Positions 1-8,937 of a stretch of DNA of 17,976 bases are shown one piece after another. The stretch is taken from positions 1 through 17,976 of the forward strand of contig JAWXVD010000069.1 of the NCBI GenBank assembly GCA_044425705.1. Reading direction: 5' to 3'. The DNA is from JAWXVD01 sp044425705 (GTDB lineage: Bacteria; Bacillota; Clostridia; Lachnospirales; Lachnospiraceae). The notes below the pieces were generated by a model. It had not been told where the DNA came from, searched no databases, and saw nothing but the letters and a program-made list of their open reading frames with translations. The position numbers and the translations under genes are program-made. Every line of letters begins with the position of its first letter. The first letter of the stretch is position 1.

Positions 1-783
1 TTCTACACCTTTTCCCTCTGCAATCATAGCAATAAAATATCCAGTGAAGGTATCTCCCGCCGCCGTAGTATCCACTACATTTGCTTTATAAATGCCTTGT
101 CTATATTCTCCCTCACTGCCACTATAAACCACGCCTTGGCTTCCCAAGGTTAATACTATGTTAGCATTATCGAATTGATTCTTCAATGCCATCATTTGTT
201 TATCAACATCTGTTTCATGACACAATGCATACGCCTCTACCTCATTTAAAATGAAATAGTTTACATACTCCAATGGCAACATAGAAATTTTTTCATCCAT
301 TGGGGATGGATTCAGTACAATAATCATACCTTTTTTATGTGCTTCCTCCATAACATATGGCAAATTACTAATCTCATTTTGCAAAATAATAAAGTCGCCT
401 ACATCAAAATGTTCTAATGTATGAAGAATATCTTCACATGTAATCTCTTGATTTGCTCCACCGAACAAAAGAATATTGTTTTCTCCACCATCTTGCACTT
501 GTATGATTGCGTGCCCTGATTGAATTTCTTTCGTTAAGACAAAATCGATATTTACTTTATTTTCCTTCAAATGGTCTGTTAAGATATTTCCACTATCATT
601 ACCAACCGCTCCCCCATGAAATACATTCGCCCCTGCTCTGCTTAATGCCGTGGATTGATTTAAACCTTTCCCACCACAGAACACAGATAATTTTTTAGAG
701 GAAATAGTTTCTCCCGGTTGTACAAAATGATCCACTTGATATACATAGTCTACATTCAAAGACCCATAATTTAATACTTTCAT
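1..783 (-). CDS. Ribokinase-like PfkB sugar kinase, 3' end cut off by the window edge
   Basis: The frame is open from ATG at 783 to base 1, giving 261 residues with no stop, so the C-terminus lies outside the window. It reads MKVLNYGSLNVDYVYQ at the N-terminus. The PfkB signature GGKGLNQSTALSRAG lies near residues 37-51, and the second signature DTTAAGDTFTGYF lies near residues 238-250. The AAGD tetrad there forms the anion hole, and its Asp is the catalytic base, as in RbsK. The family phosphorylates ribose or related sugars with ATP in the cytoplasm; the substrate here is not readable. An AGAAAGGG ribosome binding site precedes the start. The gene begins 43 bp after the oxidoreductase stop, so the two are probably cotranscribed and may finish the catabolism of sugars released by the upstream glycan operon. 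Confidence 0.9.
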   Translation of the reverse strand, partial: MKVLNYGSLNVDYVYQVDHFVQPGETISSKKLSVFCGGKGLNQSTALSRAGANVFHGGAVGNDSGNILTDHLKENKVNIDFVLTKEIQSGHAIIQVQDGGENNILLFGGANQEITCEDILHTLEHFDVGDFIILQNEISNLPYVMEEAHKKGMIIVLNPSPMDEKISMLPLEYVNYFILNEVEAYALCHETDVDKQMMALKNQFDNANIVLTLGSQGVVYSGSEGEYRQGIYKANVVDTTAAGDTFTGYFIAMIAEGKGVE

Positions 784-826
784 CTTTATTTTTCGCCCTT
801 TCTACCTCTATATGCTCTCAGAACCC

Positions 827-1792
827 CTATTCTATCACTCTTTTCTTTCGTATGTCTTCATAAATCTGTACATATTTTCGAGAATTTGCTAATGAAATCA
901 CATCACTCTCTCGCTTGCCAGCATGATACAATTCACAAAAATGCATAATTTGATATACAAATCCATTTTCATAAGATCCATCAAATGTATCTACTATTTC
1001 TCCTGCTTTATTATATAAATGTACTTTCTGAAAATCTTTTTCTTTCTTGATTTCAATTTTACCCTCTTGTCCCCAAATATTTGTATCCTGTGCTCTGCCA
1101 ACACAAATTCCATAATGTCCTGACGACATGATTCCATTCGGATATCGAAGCAAGATCGTTCCATACTCATCCACTTCATTCACTCCAATAGTCTCCATAA
1201 CCTCCACTTCAATGGGATTATGATTTGCTAAATATCCTGAAAGCGCAATACAATAAACTCCTACATCTACCAAAGCACCACCACCAATTCCATCTTGGTA
1301 CACACGATCTTCATAACTGTCCGCCTGATAAGATGCTGTTGTTTCTAACCACCTTGGCTGACCAATTCTTCCCTCTAACAACCATTCTTTTGCTTTTCCC
1401 ACAGATGGTAAGAAAAGTGTCCACACAGCCTCTAGAAACAGAACATTATTCTCTTTCACCAGCTTCTCTACTTGATTCCATTCCTCTATAGTCACTACAC
1501 TTGGTTTTTCGCAAAGAATTGCCTTCCCAGCTTTTGCCGCTAGTTCAATCACTTTCATATGTCCTGTATTAATAACAGCAATATATACACCATCTATACT
1601 TTCATTATTCACTAACTCTTCATAGCTTCCATATGTTTGTCCAATCCCATATTGATTAGCAAAACTAGTTGCCCGTTCTAAATTAGTAGATGCAACGGCA
1701 CCAATGGTAACCCCCTCTACTCTTTCACATGCATCTGCAAATTTATATGCAATCCTACCTGGTCCTATCACTCCGAAATTAAATATGCTCAT
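827..1792 (-). CDS. Gfo/Idh/MocA family NAD(P)-dependent oxidoreductase
   Basis: This 321-residue cytoplasmic dehydrogenase has an N-terminal Rossmann fold with GVIGPGRIA at residues 7-15. The family EKP motif lies at residues 95-97 in AILCEKPSVV, with Lys96 the expected catalytic lysine. A substrate-domain motif DVGVY follows at 176-180. Family members oxidise sugars, inositols or sugar acids; the substrate here is unknown. The frame extends upstream to 1837, but ATG at 1792 is chosen because AAAAGGGGGAAAAC directly precedes it, whereas the longer start has no ribosome binding site and almost abuts the upstream gene. It lies 46 bp after the RloB-like gene and 43 bp before the kinase. No separate promoter was found, so transcription may read through from the defence-like module. 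Confidence 0.9.
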   Translation of the reverse strand: MSIFNFGVIGPGRIAYKFADACERVEGVTIGAVASTNLERATSFANQYGIGQTYGSYEELVNNESIDGVYIAVINTGHMKVIELAAKAGKAILCEKPSVVTIEEWNQVEKLVKENNVLFLEAVWTLFLPSVGKAKEWLLEGRIGQPRWLETTASYQADSYEDRVYQDGIGGGALVDVGVYCIALSGYLANHNPIEVEVMETIGVNEVDEYGTILLRYPNGIMSSGHYGICVGRAQDTNIWGQEGKIEIKKEKDFQKVHLYNKAGEIVDTFDGSYENGFVYQIMHFCELYHAGKRESDVISLANSRKYVQIYEDIRKKRVIE

Positions 1793-1838
1793 GTTTTCCC
1801 CCTTTTCATACCGACTCAATACTTGCATATCTTCCAAA

Positions 1839-2471
1839 TCAAGATTCTAGCTTCTCGTTAATTCTCTCCATCCACTTATAATCATCAATTTCCAACAAAT
1901 CCATAAACCTTCCAAAATTACTACTTCCACTAACAGTATCCATCATATCCAACTGCTTAACTCTTTGACACATATCACTATAATTCTCCGCAGTTATCAA
2001 CTCCATTAAAGATTTTATTTGATCTGCTCTTGCCTTATAATTTATAATACCAGTATATGCATTTATTAATGGTGCATTGGCTGATTTTAACGGTTTCAGA
2101 ATTGTATCGTCACCCCAATGCTTTATAATAATTTGCATTGTACATGGATTTGCGTAAATAATCACTTCTTTAGCTGCATTATCAACTCCATGGAACTCAT
2201 TGATTTTACACTTTATATCCTCAAATTGCTCATATGGTTTCTTCTCTGTATCACAGAACACAAGTACAAGTTCATATGCACCATTCTGATATCTATCCTG
2301 ATATCTCGCTGGAATATTACCATTTCCACGGGCATTATCCAGCAGTACTTCATACTGCGAATTCCATACCTGCAACTCCTTCAATCTGTTAAGATAAGCA
2401 TATTCTTCATTGCCCTCACAGATAATACAAATTTTATGCTTATCTAAAAATATAGGAAAATTACTTACCAT
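1839..2471 (-). CDS. RloB-like TOPRIM-type protein, putative effector of an ATPase/nuclease pair
   Basis: A 210-residue protein. ICIICEGNEEYAYL near residues 14-27 resembles the TOPRIM/RloB opening, with Glu19 as candidate metal ligand. LVLVFCDTEKKPYEQF (69-84) resembles the RloB acidic DxD/DxE segment. IIYANPCTMQIIIKHWGD (104-121) matches the RloB pattern of a hydrophobic strand, NPC and a helix. The fold supports a metal-dependent nuclease or RNase role, but that is family inference. The ATG overlaps the end of the ATPase gene by 11 nt, and its ribosome binding site AAGGGAGTGG lies inside the ATPase coding sequence. This indicates translational coupling and a functional pair. In RloAB, AbiL and PARIS-type systems the ATPase controls a TOPRIM toxin. 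The family call is moderately firm; the exact system is not. Confidence 0.7.
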   Translation of the reverse strand: MVSNFPIFLDKHKICIICEGNEEYAYLNRLKELQVWNSQYEVLLDNARGNGNIPARYQDRYQNGAYELVLVFCDTEKKPYEQFEDIKCKINEFHGVDNAAKEVIIYANPCTMQIIIKHWGDDTILKPLKSANAPLINAYTGIINYKARADQIKSLMELITAENYSDMCQRVKQLDMMDTVSGSSNFGRFMDLLEIDDYKWMERINEKLES

Positions 2472-3741
2472 CTATATCCACTCCCTTCGTATTACCCTTA
2501 ATACTTAAGAGAGAATTAATTAATTCTGGATCAGGAAGTGCTCCAAGAGCTCCCTTTCTATATTTTTCCATAACATCTGTAGTATCTCCTCTCACACCTT
2601 GTTGTGCAGTGAAGTCTGCCAGAGAATATACGTACACTCCAGATTTATCTTTATGAACAAACCAAATTTGTTCCTTACGGAACATTTTCTTGCAATCCAT
2701 AAGATTGATATCATGAACTGTAAATATCATCTGTGCACCTGTATTAAGTTCATTATTAAACATAGCCACTATTGCCCTGGTTAATTTGAAATGAATACTA
2801 CTATCTAATTCATCCACAATAAGAATTCTGTCTTTTTCTATTCCTTCTATAACATAGCTTGCAATAGCAGCTATCTTTTTTGTTCCAGTAGAATCAAACA
2901 ACATACTAGGAACATGCACTCCTTTATATGTGGATACTAGTCGAATCTGATCCATAATTATTTCTGGAATATCTAGTACCTTTTCTTCAGGTTTTTCGTC
3001 TTCTTTGCTAGTTTTTATTTTAATTTTATCCATATCTACATATTCAAAATTATCCATATATAAATCAGAATTTTTAATAAATTCTACTATTTTTTCTTGT
3101 AGATGATTTCTATTTTTCATCAGTTCTATCGTATGTTCCATTGGAATATTATTCATATTAATAATATCAATCTTTTCTGCAAAGCCAACAAGAATATGCT
3201 GCATATTATCAAGGTGTTTAAACTTACTAGTATTAACTAGATAGCACAACAAATTATTCTTTGCAACAACTGATACCATTTTTAGCACATCTTCATCAAG
3301 GCATTGATACTCTTCATTTATTGTATCCTTCTTAAGCCAACACACTTCTCTTTCATTTCCATATTGATCCTTAAGAATTTCCACAAAACATTCATAAATA
3401 TATTCTTCTTTATCAGAATCATATTTGAAATCATATGAAAATTTTCTTCCTAATGCCATAAATGTTACACCAAGTTCACATATATCACTACTTGAAAAAA
3501 TATTAGACATCAATCTATTTTTTTTATTCAATAAAATTTGTTTAATAGCTCTAATGCATTTTACGAGACATGTTTTTCCTGCATTATTAGGTCCATATAT
3601 TCCTGCCGTTTTTAGTATATTAAAATCATTCTCTTTGTAAATATTTGTAGAAAACTTTTTATTTCTCATATCAGCCTTCATCGAAAATCTAATTTGATTT
3701 TCAAACGCATAACAGTTTTTTACTCTAATCTCTATAATCAT
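2461..3741 (-). CDS. AAA/SMC-type ATPase (AAA_15, RloA-like), partner of the RloB-like protein
   Basis: A 426-residue cytoplasmic ATPase. The N-terminal strand MIIEIRVKNCYAFENQIRFSM is typical of AAA_15/RecF-like ATPases. Walker A is GPNNAGKT at 50-57. An ABC-signature-like segment DSTGTKKIAAIA lies near 283-294, Walker B ILIVDELDSS at 306-315 and the H-loop TVHD at 341-344. A lysine-rich insertion (about 236-256) interrupts the middle. A frame extension begins with TTG at 3756, but ATG at 3741 is chosen because TTGGAGGAACGACC supplies a well-spaced ribosome binding site. It has its own promoter at 3775-3803 and overlaps the RloB-like gene. In related pairs the ATPase senses infection and holds or releases the nuclease; that role is inferred here from pairing and motifs. 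Identification as an ATPase is firm. Confidence 0.85.
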   Translation of the reverse strand: MIIEIRVKNCYAFENQIRFSMKADMRNKKFSTNIYKENDFNILKTAGIYGPNNAGKTCLVKCIRAIKQILLNKKNRLMSNIFSSSDICELGVTFMALGRKFSYDFKYDSDKEEYIYECFVEILKDQYGNEREVCWLKKDTINEEYQCLDEDVLKMVSVVAKNNLLCYLVNTSKFKHLDNMQHILVGFAEKIDIINMNNIPMEHTIELMKNRNHLQEKIVEFIKNSDLYMDNFEYVDMDKIKIKTSKEDEKPEEKVLDIPEIIMDQIRLVSTYKGVHVPSMLFDSTGTKKIAAIASYVIEGIEKDRILIVDELDSSIHFKLTRAIVAMFNNELNTGAQMIFTVHDINLMDCKKMFRKEQIWFVHKDKSGVYVYSLADFTAQQGVRGDTTDVMEKYRKGALGALPDPELINSLLSIKGNTKGVDIDGK

Positions 3742-3774
3742 TGGTCGTTCCTCCAAATTATATCTATATACATT

Positions 3775-3803
3775 ATTATATCACCACTTTATTTTTTATG
3801 CAA
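3775..3803 (-). promoter_or_regulatory. Promoter of the ATPase/RloB-like pair
   Basis: On the minus strand TTGCAT (3803-3798) is followed by a 17-bp spacer and a perfect TATAAT (3780-3775). TG one base before it makes an extended -10. Transcription would start near 3768, leaving a leader of about 27 nt that contains the GGAGG ribosome binding site. The promoter sits just past the sulfatase terminator, so the pair is transcribed independently of the glycan operon. Confidence 0.65.
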
Positions 3804-3883
3804 TTTATTTACACAAAAAATAAAGCGAGTAACATGCAATTCACTTTGTTTTACATGTTACCCACTTTATTTTACTATGCAAT
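3784..3883. repeat. Near-identical direct repeat flanking the sulfatase terminator
   Basis: CCACTTTATTTTTTATGCAA (3784-3803) recurs as CCACTTTATTTTACTATGCA (3862-3881), and both copies run on through CAAT. The second copy includes the end of the sulfatase gene. The first supplies the -35 element and spacer of the ATPase promoter. The AAAAAATAAAG arm at 3815-3825 can pair with either copy, so two mutually exclusive hairpins are possible. Confidence 0.6.
3813..3873 (-). terminator. Rho-independent terminator of the glycan operon
   Basis: The arms 3854-3873 and 3817-3836 pair over 20 bp in the minus-strand RNA, counting two G-U wobbles, around a 17-nt loop. A run of six U follows (3820-3815). 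The stem starts two bases after the sulfatase TAG. The mismatches are wobble pairs only when read on the minus strand, which supports that orientation. Confidence 0.85.
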
Positions 3884-5386
3884 ACCCATATTTTCTCTAA
3901 TTTCCATCAACTCTGGATACTGTTCATCTAAATCACCATATTCTATTTTTAAATCTTCTAATTGTTTCTTTAAATCTTCTGCCACTTGACTATAGGCTGA
4001 ATCTTCATATATGTTATGCAGTTCTTGAGGATCATTGACCAAATCATACAATTCATATCCAGGTGGTGTTGGTTCTCCTAATTCACCTGATGCATCTAGT
4101 GACAATCCATAATAGAATGTTAATTTATATTCTTTTGTTCTAATACCATAATGTGCTGGATTGTCATGATTATGAGCCCTATGCATCCAATATCTAAAAT
4201 AAATACCTTCATGCATTTCATCTTGCTCTTTTCCTGCAATCATAGCTCTGCATGAAAATCCTTGCATATTATCATCTTTTTCAATACCTGCATAATCTAA
4301 AAATGTTGGTGCAATATCAATATTAGACATCAATTCTGTACAGATTGTGCCTGCTGGAATTTCCTTTGGATAGCGTACAAGCATCGGTGTTCTGATACTT
4401 TCCTCGAAACTCCATCGCTTATCTTGATAATCATGCTCTCCCAAAAACATTCCTTGATCGGAGGTATAGATAAATACCGTGTTATCTAGTTCTCCTTCTT
4501 TCTCTAAGAACTCTAAAATAGTACCTACTGAATCATCAATTCCTTTCACAGTTCTCAAATAATCTTTTAAATATTTTTGATAAGCTGCCATACCTTGCTC
4601 TTCAAAGGTCATATTTTCCGTTCCAATAAGCGGTCCTGTTACGTAATCTTCCTGACAGAAATCGTCATATAGATTCCGAATTTTATTTCTCGGTGTAACC
4701 GAACTACCGTAATCTCTGGAAGCATCACTTCTATGGGCTTTATCTTCAAACAAAGAATTTACTACCGGAATTTCAATACCATCGAATAAGTGCTCATGTC
4801 TTTCTGGATAATCCCAAAAATCATGGGGTGCTTTATGATTACACATCAAGAAAAAAGGTTGTTCCTTTTTACGATTGTTTAGGAAATCAACAGCTTTTTC
4901 TGTAATAATATCTGTTACATAACCTTTGTGCTGTTTCGCTTTTTCATCACCTTTTTTCAGGAAATAAGGATCTCTATACAGTCCTTGTTGTCCACCTTGG
5001 GTGCCAAATTGGCCATAGCCACCATCTAAAATATCAAAATCATCAAATCCTTCAGGGGTACATCCCAAGTGCCATTTTCCTATAATTCCTGTTTGATATC
5101 CCTGCTCTCCTAATATTTTTGCTACATTTACTCCATCACATGGATCATATTTATCTTCTAAGGTTTTAACACCGTTTACATGACCATATTGTCCCGTCAT
5201 AATGGTTGCCCTAGCTGGTGTGCAGATAGCATTTGTTGCACAATAAGCATCCATTCTACATCCTTCTTTTCCGATTCTATCTAAATTAGGTGTTGTAAAT
5301 ACTGTAGATAAAATCGAATGATAATAACTAATTGCATTTGCTGCGTGATCATCTGACATCATGTATATAATATTTGGTTGTTTCAT
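3875..5386 (-). CDS. Type I (formylglycine-dependent) sulfatase, cytoplasmic
   Basis: A 503-residue arylsulfatase-superfamily enzyme that hydrolyses sulfate esters. The signature CTPARATIMTGQYG has Cys55 as the residue converted to formylglycine and Arg59 as its partner. Metal and active-site residues are visible: SDDH with Asp12 and Asp13, GKWHLG with Lys104 and His106, NHKAPH around 183-188, and TSDQGMFLGEH with Asp310 and His318. It begins MKQPNIIYMM with no signal peptide, so the enzyme should act inside the cell on imported sugars. A Cys-type site in an anaerobe needs the radical-SAM maturase anSME, which is not in this window. The ATG follows GGAGGTAGA, 22 bp after the lacI stop, and a terminator follows the stop. 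Its place with a fucosidase and an importer suggests sulfated, fucosylated glycans; the linkage cannot be told from sequence. Confidence 0.93.
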   Translation of the reverse strand: MKQPNIIYMMSDDHAANAISYYHSILSTVFTTPNLDRIGKEGCRMDAYCATNAICTPARATIMTGQYGHVNGVKTLEDKYDPCDGVNVAKILGEQGYQTGIIGKWHLGCTPEGFDDFDILDGGYGQFGTQGGQQGLYRDPYFLKKGDEKAKQHKGYVTDIITEKAVDFLNNRKKEQPFFLMCNHKAPHDFWDYPERHEHLFDGIEIPVVNSLFEDKAHRSDASRDYGSSVTPRNKIRNLYDDFCQEDYVTGPLIGTENMTFEEQGMAAYQKYLKDYLRTVKGIDDSVGTILEFLEKEGELDNTVFIYTSDQGMFLGEHDYQDKRWSFEESIRTPMLVRYPKEIPAGTICTELMSNIDIAPTFLDYAGIEKDDNMQGFSCRAMIAGKEQDEMHEGIYFRYWMHRAHNHDNPAHYGIRTKEYKLTFYYGLSLDASGELGEPTPPGYELYDLVNDPQELHNIYEDSAYSQVAEDLKKQLEDLKIEYGDLDEQYPELMEIRENMGIA

Positions 5387-5408
5387 TCTACCTCCATTTC
5401 GTAAAATA

Positions 5409-6422
5409 TCATCCCTCTTTTTTTAGATTTTTCACACTGTTTCCACATTCAAAATAAGGTTCTTTCATGATAAGTTCCGGAAAACTCTCATAATCTTTTT
5501 GCATCCTCTTATAAAGAAGTCTTGCAACATCATCTCCCATTTCACCCAAAGGCTGACCCACTACTGATAATTTAGGATTGATAACTTCTGATAATTGCGA
5601 CATATCAAATCCTACAATAGATAAATCTTCTGGAATAGACAACTGGTAATTATTAATCTCCATATAAGCTCCTAAAGTCACATCATAGTTAGAAGCAAAG
5701 ATTGCCGTAGGTTTTTCTTCTAAATCCCACAATTGGTGAAAAGCTTCCTTTCCACCTTTTACAGTATAATCACCAGATACAATATATTCGGATTTTACAG
5801 GTATTCCTGCTTCCACTAATGCCTTGATATAACCTTCAATTCTTTTCTTAGCCGTATAATGACTGGGATCACCTGTGATAATCGCAATCTTTTCATGACC
5901 ATTTTGAATTAAATTTTTCATACCTAAATAAGTTGCTTCCACATTATCTAATACCACTCCATCTGCTTCTATACCTTCTTCTAATTTATCTAACAAAACA
6001 AGTGGCACTTCCTTTTTTTGAATATATTCAATGACTTCTTCTGAATTATTACAGGGCATAAGAATCAGACCATCCACCATACGGTTAATATTCTGTTTTA
6101 CCTTTTCAAACTCTAACTCTGGATTATCTTGACAATCACAAAGTATCATACTGTAACCTTTTTGGGACAGATACTTTTCTATGCTATTGATAATCTCAAT
6201 AATAAAAACCAGATTCAAAGAAGATACTAAAATAGCAACCGTATATGTTTTTGCATTCCGTAACCCCTTTGCAATCTTATTTGGTTTGAATTTTAAATTT
6301 TCAATAGCTTCTTCTATTTTTAGTTGATTATTTTGTTTTAAAGCACCACCATTGATGTATTTTGATACCGTTCCTACTGAAACACCTGCATAAGATGCCA
6401 CATCTTTAATTGTTGCCCCCAT
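5409..6422 (-). CDS. LacI-family transcriptional regulator
   Basis: A 337-residue repressor of standard family length. The N-terminal helix-turn-helix TIKDVASYAGVSVGTVSKYI covers residues 4-23, followed by the hinge region IAKGLRNAKT. The periplasmic-binding-protein-like effector domain starts near residue 60 (YTVAILVSSL) and ends in the usual FECGNSVKNL region. The ATG follows TTTGGAGGGATTTT. The gene lies inside the glycan operon between the fucosidase and the sulfatase, so it probably regulates that operon and responds to a sugar released by these enzymes. The paired palindromes in the operon promoter (12238-12284) and a TAAACGTTTA palindrome just upstream (6509-6518) are candidate binding sites. 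Neither can be assigned to this protein from sequence alone. Confidence 0.95.
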   Translation of the reverse strand: MGATIKDVASYAGVSVGTVSKYINGGALKQNNQLKIEEAIENLKFKPNKIAKGLRNAKTYTVAILVSSLNLVFIIEIINSIEKYLSQKGYSMILCDCQDNPELEFEKVKQNINRMVDGLILMPCNNSEEVIEYIQKKEVPLVLLDKLEEGIEADGVVLDNVEATYLGMKNLIQNGHEKIAIITGDPSHYTAKKRIEGYIKALVEAGIPVKSEYIVSGDYTVKGGKEAFHQLWDLEEKPTAIFASNYDVTLGAYMEINNYQLSIPEDLSIVGFDMSQLSEVINPKLSVVGQPLGEMGDDVARLLYKRMQKDYESFPELIMKEPYFECGNSVKNLKKEG

Positions 6423-6508
6423 AAAATCCCTCCAAACCTCAGTATTTCTCTGTAATAATTCACCATTACCTGTTTACAAAATACTTCCGTAAGGATTTAA
6501 AGATATTT

Positions 6509-6518
6509 TAAACGTTTA
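6509..6518. promoter_or_regulatory. Perfect TAAACGTTTA palindrome, possible LacI-type operator
   Basis: A 10-bp perfect palindrome with a central CG, the usual form of LacI-family half-sites. It lies in the 98-bp gap between the fucosidase stop and the lacI start. It does not match the wider catabolite-repression (cre) pattern, because the outer TG/CA bases are missing. It could serve autoregulation of an internal lacI promoter, but no convincing -35/-10 pair was found there. Confidence 0.35.
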
Positions 6519-6520
6519 CC

Positions 6521-8899
6521 TTACGCCGTTATTTCGTACACTTTACCTTTTTCAACTGCAAAAGTATAATTATTTCTTTCATCTCGCTGATAAGGTATCA
6601 TTTTTTCATCACAACGAATTACTATTTCTCTCTTTTCATTTACTTTGATACAAGCATCATTCTTCGCTCGTAACGATGCTTTTACTAACTTTCCTTCCTC
6701 CCATTGTACCATAATTTTATGTCCGCCACGAACAATTATTCCCGAAAGTTCTCCTTTTTTCCACTGTTTTGGCAGTGCTGGTAAGAAAATAAGCTCTCCA
6801 TTTTGATTTTGCACCAACATTTCCACAATAGCCGCTGTTCCACCAAAGTTTCCATCAATTTGGAATACTTCTTTTTCTCCTTCAAAATTTTCTCCAAGAG
6901 GTGGATGTAAATCAAATAAATTAGGATAAGTTGAATTCATAAGTAAATGTTCTAAGTAATGATAGGCCTGTTCTTGATCTTGTAATCTAGCAAATAAACT
7001 AATTAACCAAGCGCAGCTCCATCCTGTATGTCCACCACCATTTTCCAATCGTTTTTCAATCAGTTTACGGCTCGCATCTATCAATTCTGGATTTTTCAAT
7101 TGATTCATACTATTGCCTGGATATAACCCATATAATGGCGAAAAATGTCTATGTCCTTTTTCTACTTCCTCAAATTGAACGGACCACTCTTGTATACATC
7201 CATCATTTCCAATTTGATAAGACGGCATTCTATTTAACTTGTCTTTCACTTCCGCAATCATTTCCTTATCTTCCCCTAAGGTAGTTGCAGCTGCAATAAA
7301 CGATTCTAACATATGGGTAATCATACCAATGTCTGCTGCGGAAGATTGACTGATACTACAAATATTTCCCTCTGTATCATAAAATTCATTTTCAGGTGTA
7401 GTGGATGGACAGGTCATAACACCACCTTTTCCATCCTCAATTAACCAATCCAGGCAAAACAAACTACTTTCTTTTATAATAGGATATGCCTTTGTTTTTA
7501 AATACTCTATATCTTGTGTGTATTCATAATGCATGTAAGCATGGGTACTAAGCCACACTCCCCCTAATGGCCAGTAAGCAAACTTAGGTAACCCACCAAC
7601 TGGTGCCGTTTGTCTCCATAAGTCAATATTATGATTTGCCACAAATCCTCTACAATGAAATTGTTCTCTGGCTACTTCTTGTCCCTGCACTCGTAATTCA
7701 TCTAACATCTCAATCAAGGGTTCTTCACATTCTGATAAATTACCAGAATTTACCATCCAATAATTCATTTCCGTATTAATATTTGTGGTATAATTGCTAC
7801 TCCATGCTGGACGCAATTCTTCATTCCAAATACCTTGTAATGTTGTAGGCTGACTTCCCTGCCTAGAAGACGCAATCATTAAATACCTGCCATATTGATA
7901 ATATAGCGTATATAATTCTTGATCCTCTTCCCCCTTTTGTAAGGCTTCTAATCTCTGATCTGTAGGAATATCATCCCTACCATCACCCGATAATGAAAAA
8001 GTAACACGGCGGTATAATTCTTGATAATCTGCAATATGTCTTCTCAAAACTTCTTCAAATGACTGCTCTGTTACCTTTTCTATTTTAGAAAAACACAATT
8101 GATCTATTGCTTCTTGATTTCTATTTACTTCCTTATTATATTTCTCAAAACCATTAGCTGTACTTACATATATCACACAATGAGAACCATTTACCAATTG
8201 TAATGTTCCATCTACTTCTTTGATGATACCGTCTGTTTCTTCTATATTAATAATTGTAGTAAAAGGAATACCAGGATTCATATCATCAAAAATAACGGGA
8301 TTTGGATCTTCTTTATAATTTGGTATGACATGGCTTGGTGTCACACCTCTTACCACCAACTGATTTTCCTTAATCGTAGCAACAGGTTGTAATTCTGATT
8401 GAAAACCAATGGATAGTTCTAATTTCTTTTCCCCTTGTGCCTGATAGCGAAAAGCGATTACATCATCTGGATATGAAGAAAATACTTCTCTTGTATATTC
8501 TGTATTTTGACACGAAAATTTCGTAGTATGTACTGCATTCTCTAAATTCAACCTTCTTGTATATTCCGTGTATGCATCCTCTATGTTATGTTGAATCACG
8601 AGATTTCCCATAGGTACATAAGATTCATTATAAAATCCCAACATATTTTCTGTTACAAAAGCTTCTGCCTCTTTGTATTTTTCACCTTGTACTAAAGTTC
8701 TAACATGATCCAAATGTTCTTTTGGAATGCTCTTTTCTTTTCTCGTATGATTTCCTGACCATAAAGTATCACAATTTAGCGAAATTTTCTCTTCTAAAAC
8801 GCCACCATATACCATTCCTCCAAAGTTTCCATTCCCGATCGGTAATGCTTCTATAAAGGTAGTGGCTGGTTGTTGATACCATAATTTATTCTTTGTCAT
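6521..8899 (-). CDS. GH95 alpha-L-fucosidase, intracellular
   Basis: A 792-residue glycoside hydrolase of family 95, close to full catalytic length. The N-terminal beta domain carries EALPIGNGNFGGMVYGG (18-34) and LNCDTLWSGN (41-50). The (alpha/alpha)6 barrel holds TTNINTEMNYW (371-381), YWPLGGVWLSTHAY (442-455), CPSTTPENEF (497-506) and IDGNFGG (681-687). By comparison with BbAfcA, Glu503 should be the general acid, Asn373 and Asn375 the base-activating pair, and Asp682 the neighbouring acid. Thr371, where some GH95 alpha-L-galactosidases carry His (from memory), favours fucose. The enzyme releases alpha-1,2-linked L-fucose by inversion. There is no signal peptide, so its substrate must be imported by the adjacent ABC transporter. 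It starts 38 bp after the second permease, with a weak site AGAGAGCAGG upstream of the ATG. Confidence 0.93.
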   Translation of the reverse strand: MTKNKLWYQQPATTFIEALPIGNGNFGGMVYGGVLEEKISLNCDTLWSGNHTRKEKSIPKEHLDHVRTLVQGEKYKEAEAFVTENMLGFYNESYVPMGNLVIQHNIEDAYTEYTRRLNLENAVHTTKFSCQNTEYTREVFSSYPDDVIAFRYQAQGEKKLELSIGFQSELQPVATIKENQLVVRGVTPSHVIPNYKEDPNPVIFDDMNPGIPFTTIINIEETDGIIKEVDGTLQLVNGSHCVIYVSTANGFEKYNKEVNRNQEAIDQLCFSKIEKVTEQSFEEVLRRHIADYQELYRRVTFSLSGDGRDDIPTDQRLEALQKGEEDQELYTLYYQYGRYLMIASSRQGSQPTTLQGIWNEELRPAWSSNYTTNINTEMNYWMVNSGNLSECEEPLIEMLDELRVQGQEVAREQFHCRGFVANHNIDLWRQTAPVGGLPKFAYWPLGGVWLSTHAYMHYEYTQDIEYLKTKAYPIIKESSLFCLDWLIEDGKGGVMTCPSTTPENEFYDTEGNICSISQSSAADIGMITHMLESFIAAATTLGEDKEMIAEVKDKLNRMPSYQIGNDGCIQEWSVQFEEVEKGHRHFSPLYGLYPGNSMNQLKNPELIDASRKLIEKRLENGGGHTGWSCAWLISLFARLQDQEQAYHYLEHLLMNSTYPNLFDLHPPLGENFEGEKEVFQIDGNFGGTAAIVEMLVQNQNGELIFLPALPKQWKKGELSGIIVRGGHKIMVQWEEGKLVKASLRAKNDACIKVNEKREIVIRCDEKMIPYQRDERNNYTFAVEKGKVYEITA

Positions 8900-8937
8900 A
8901 AAGTGCCTGCTCTCTAAATTTATTTTTCACCTTCTGC

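Noticed and set aside
1793..3883. Integrase-type attachment sites bounding the ATPase/RloB-like module
   Set aside because: The direct repeat at 3784-3883 has no counterpart near 1793-1840, and no integrase or tRNA gene is present.
6509..6518. Catabolite-repression (cre) site at TAAACGTTTA
   Set aside because: The core resembles cre but the outer TG and CA bases are missing. It was kept only as a weak LacI-type palindrome.
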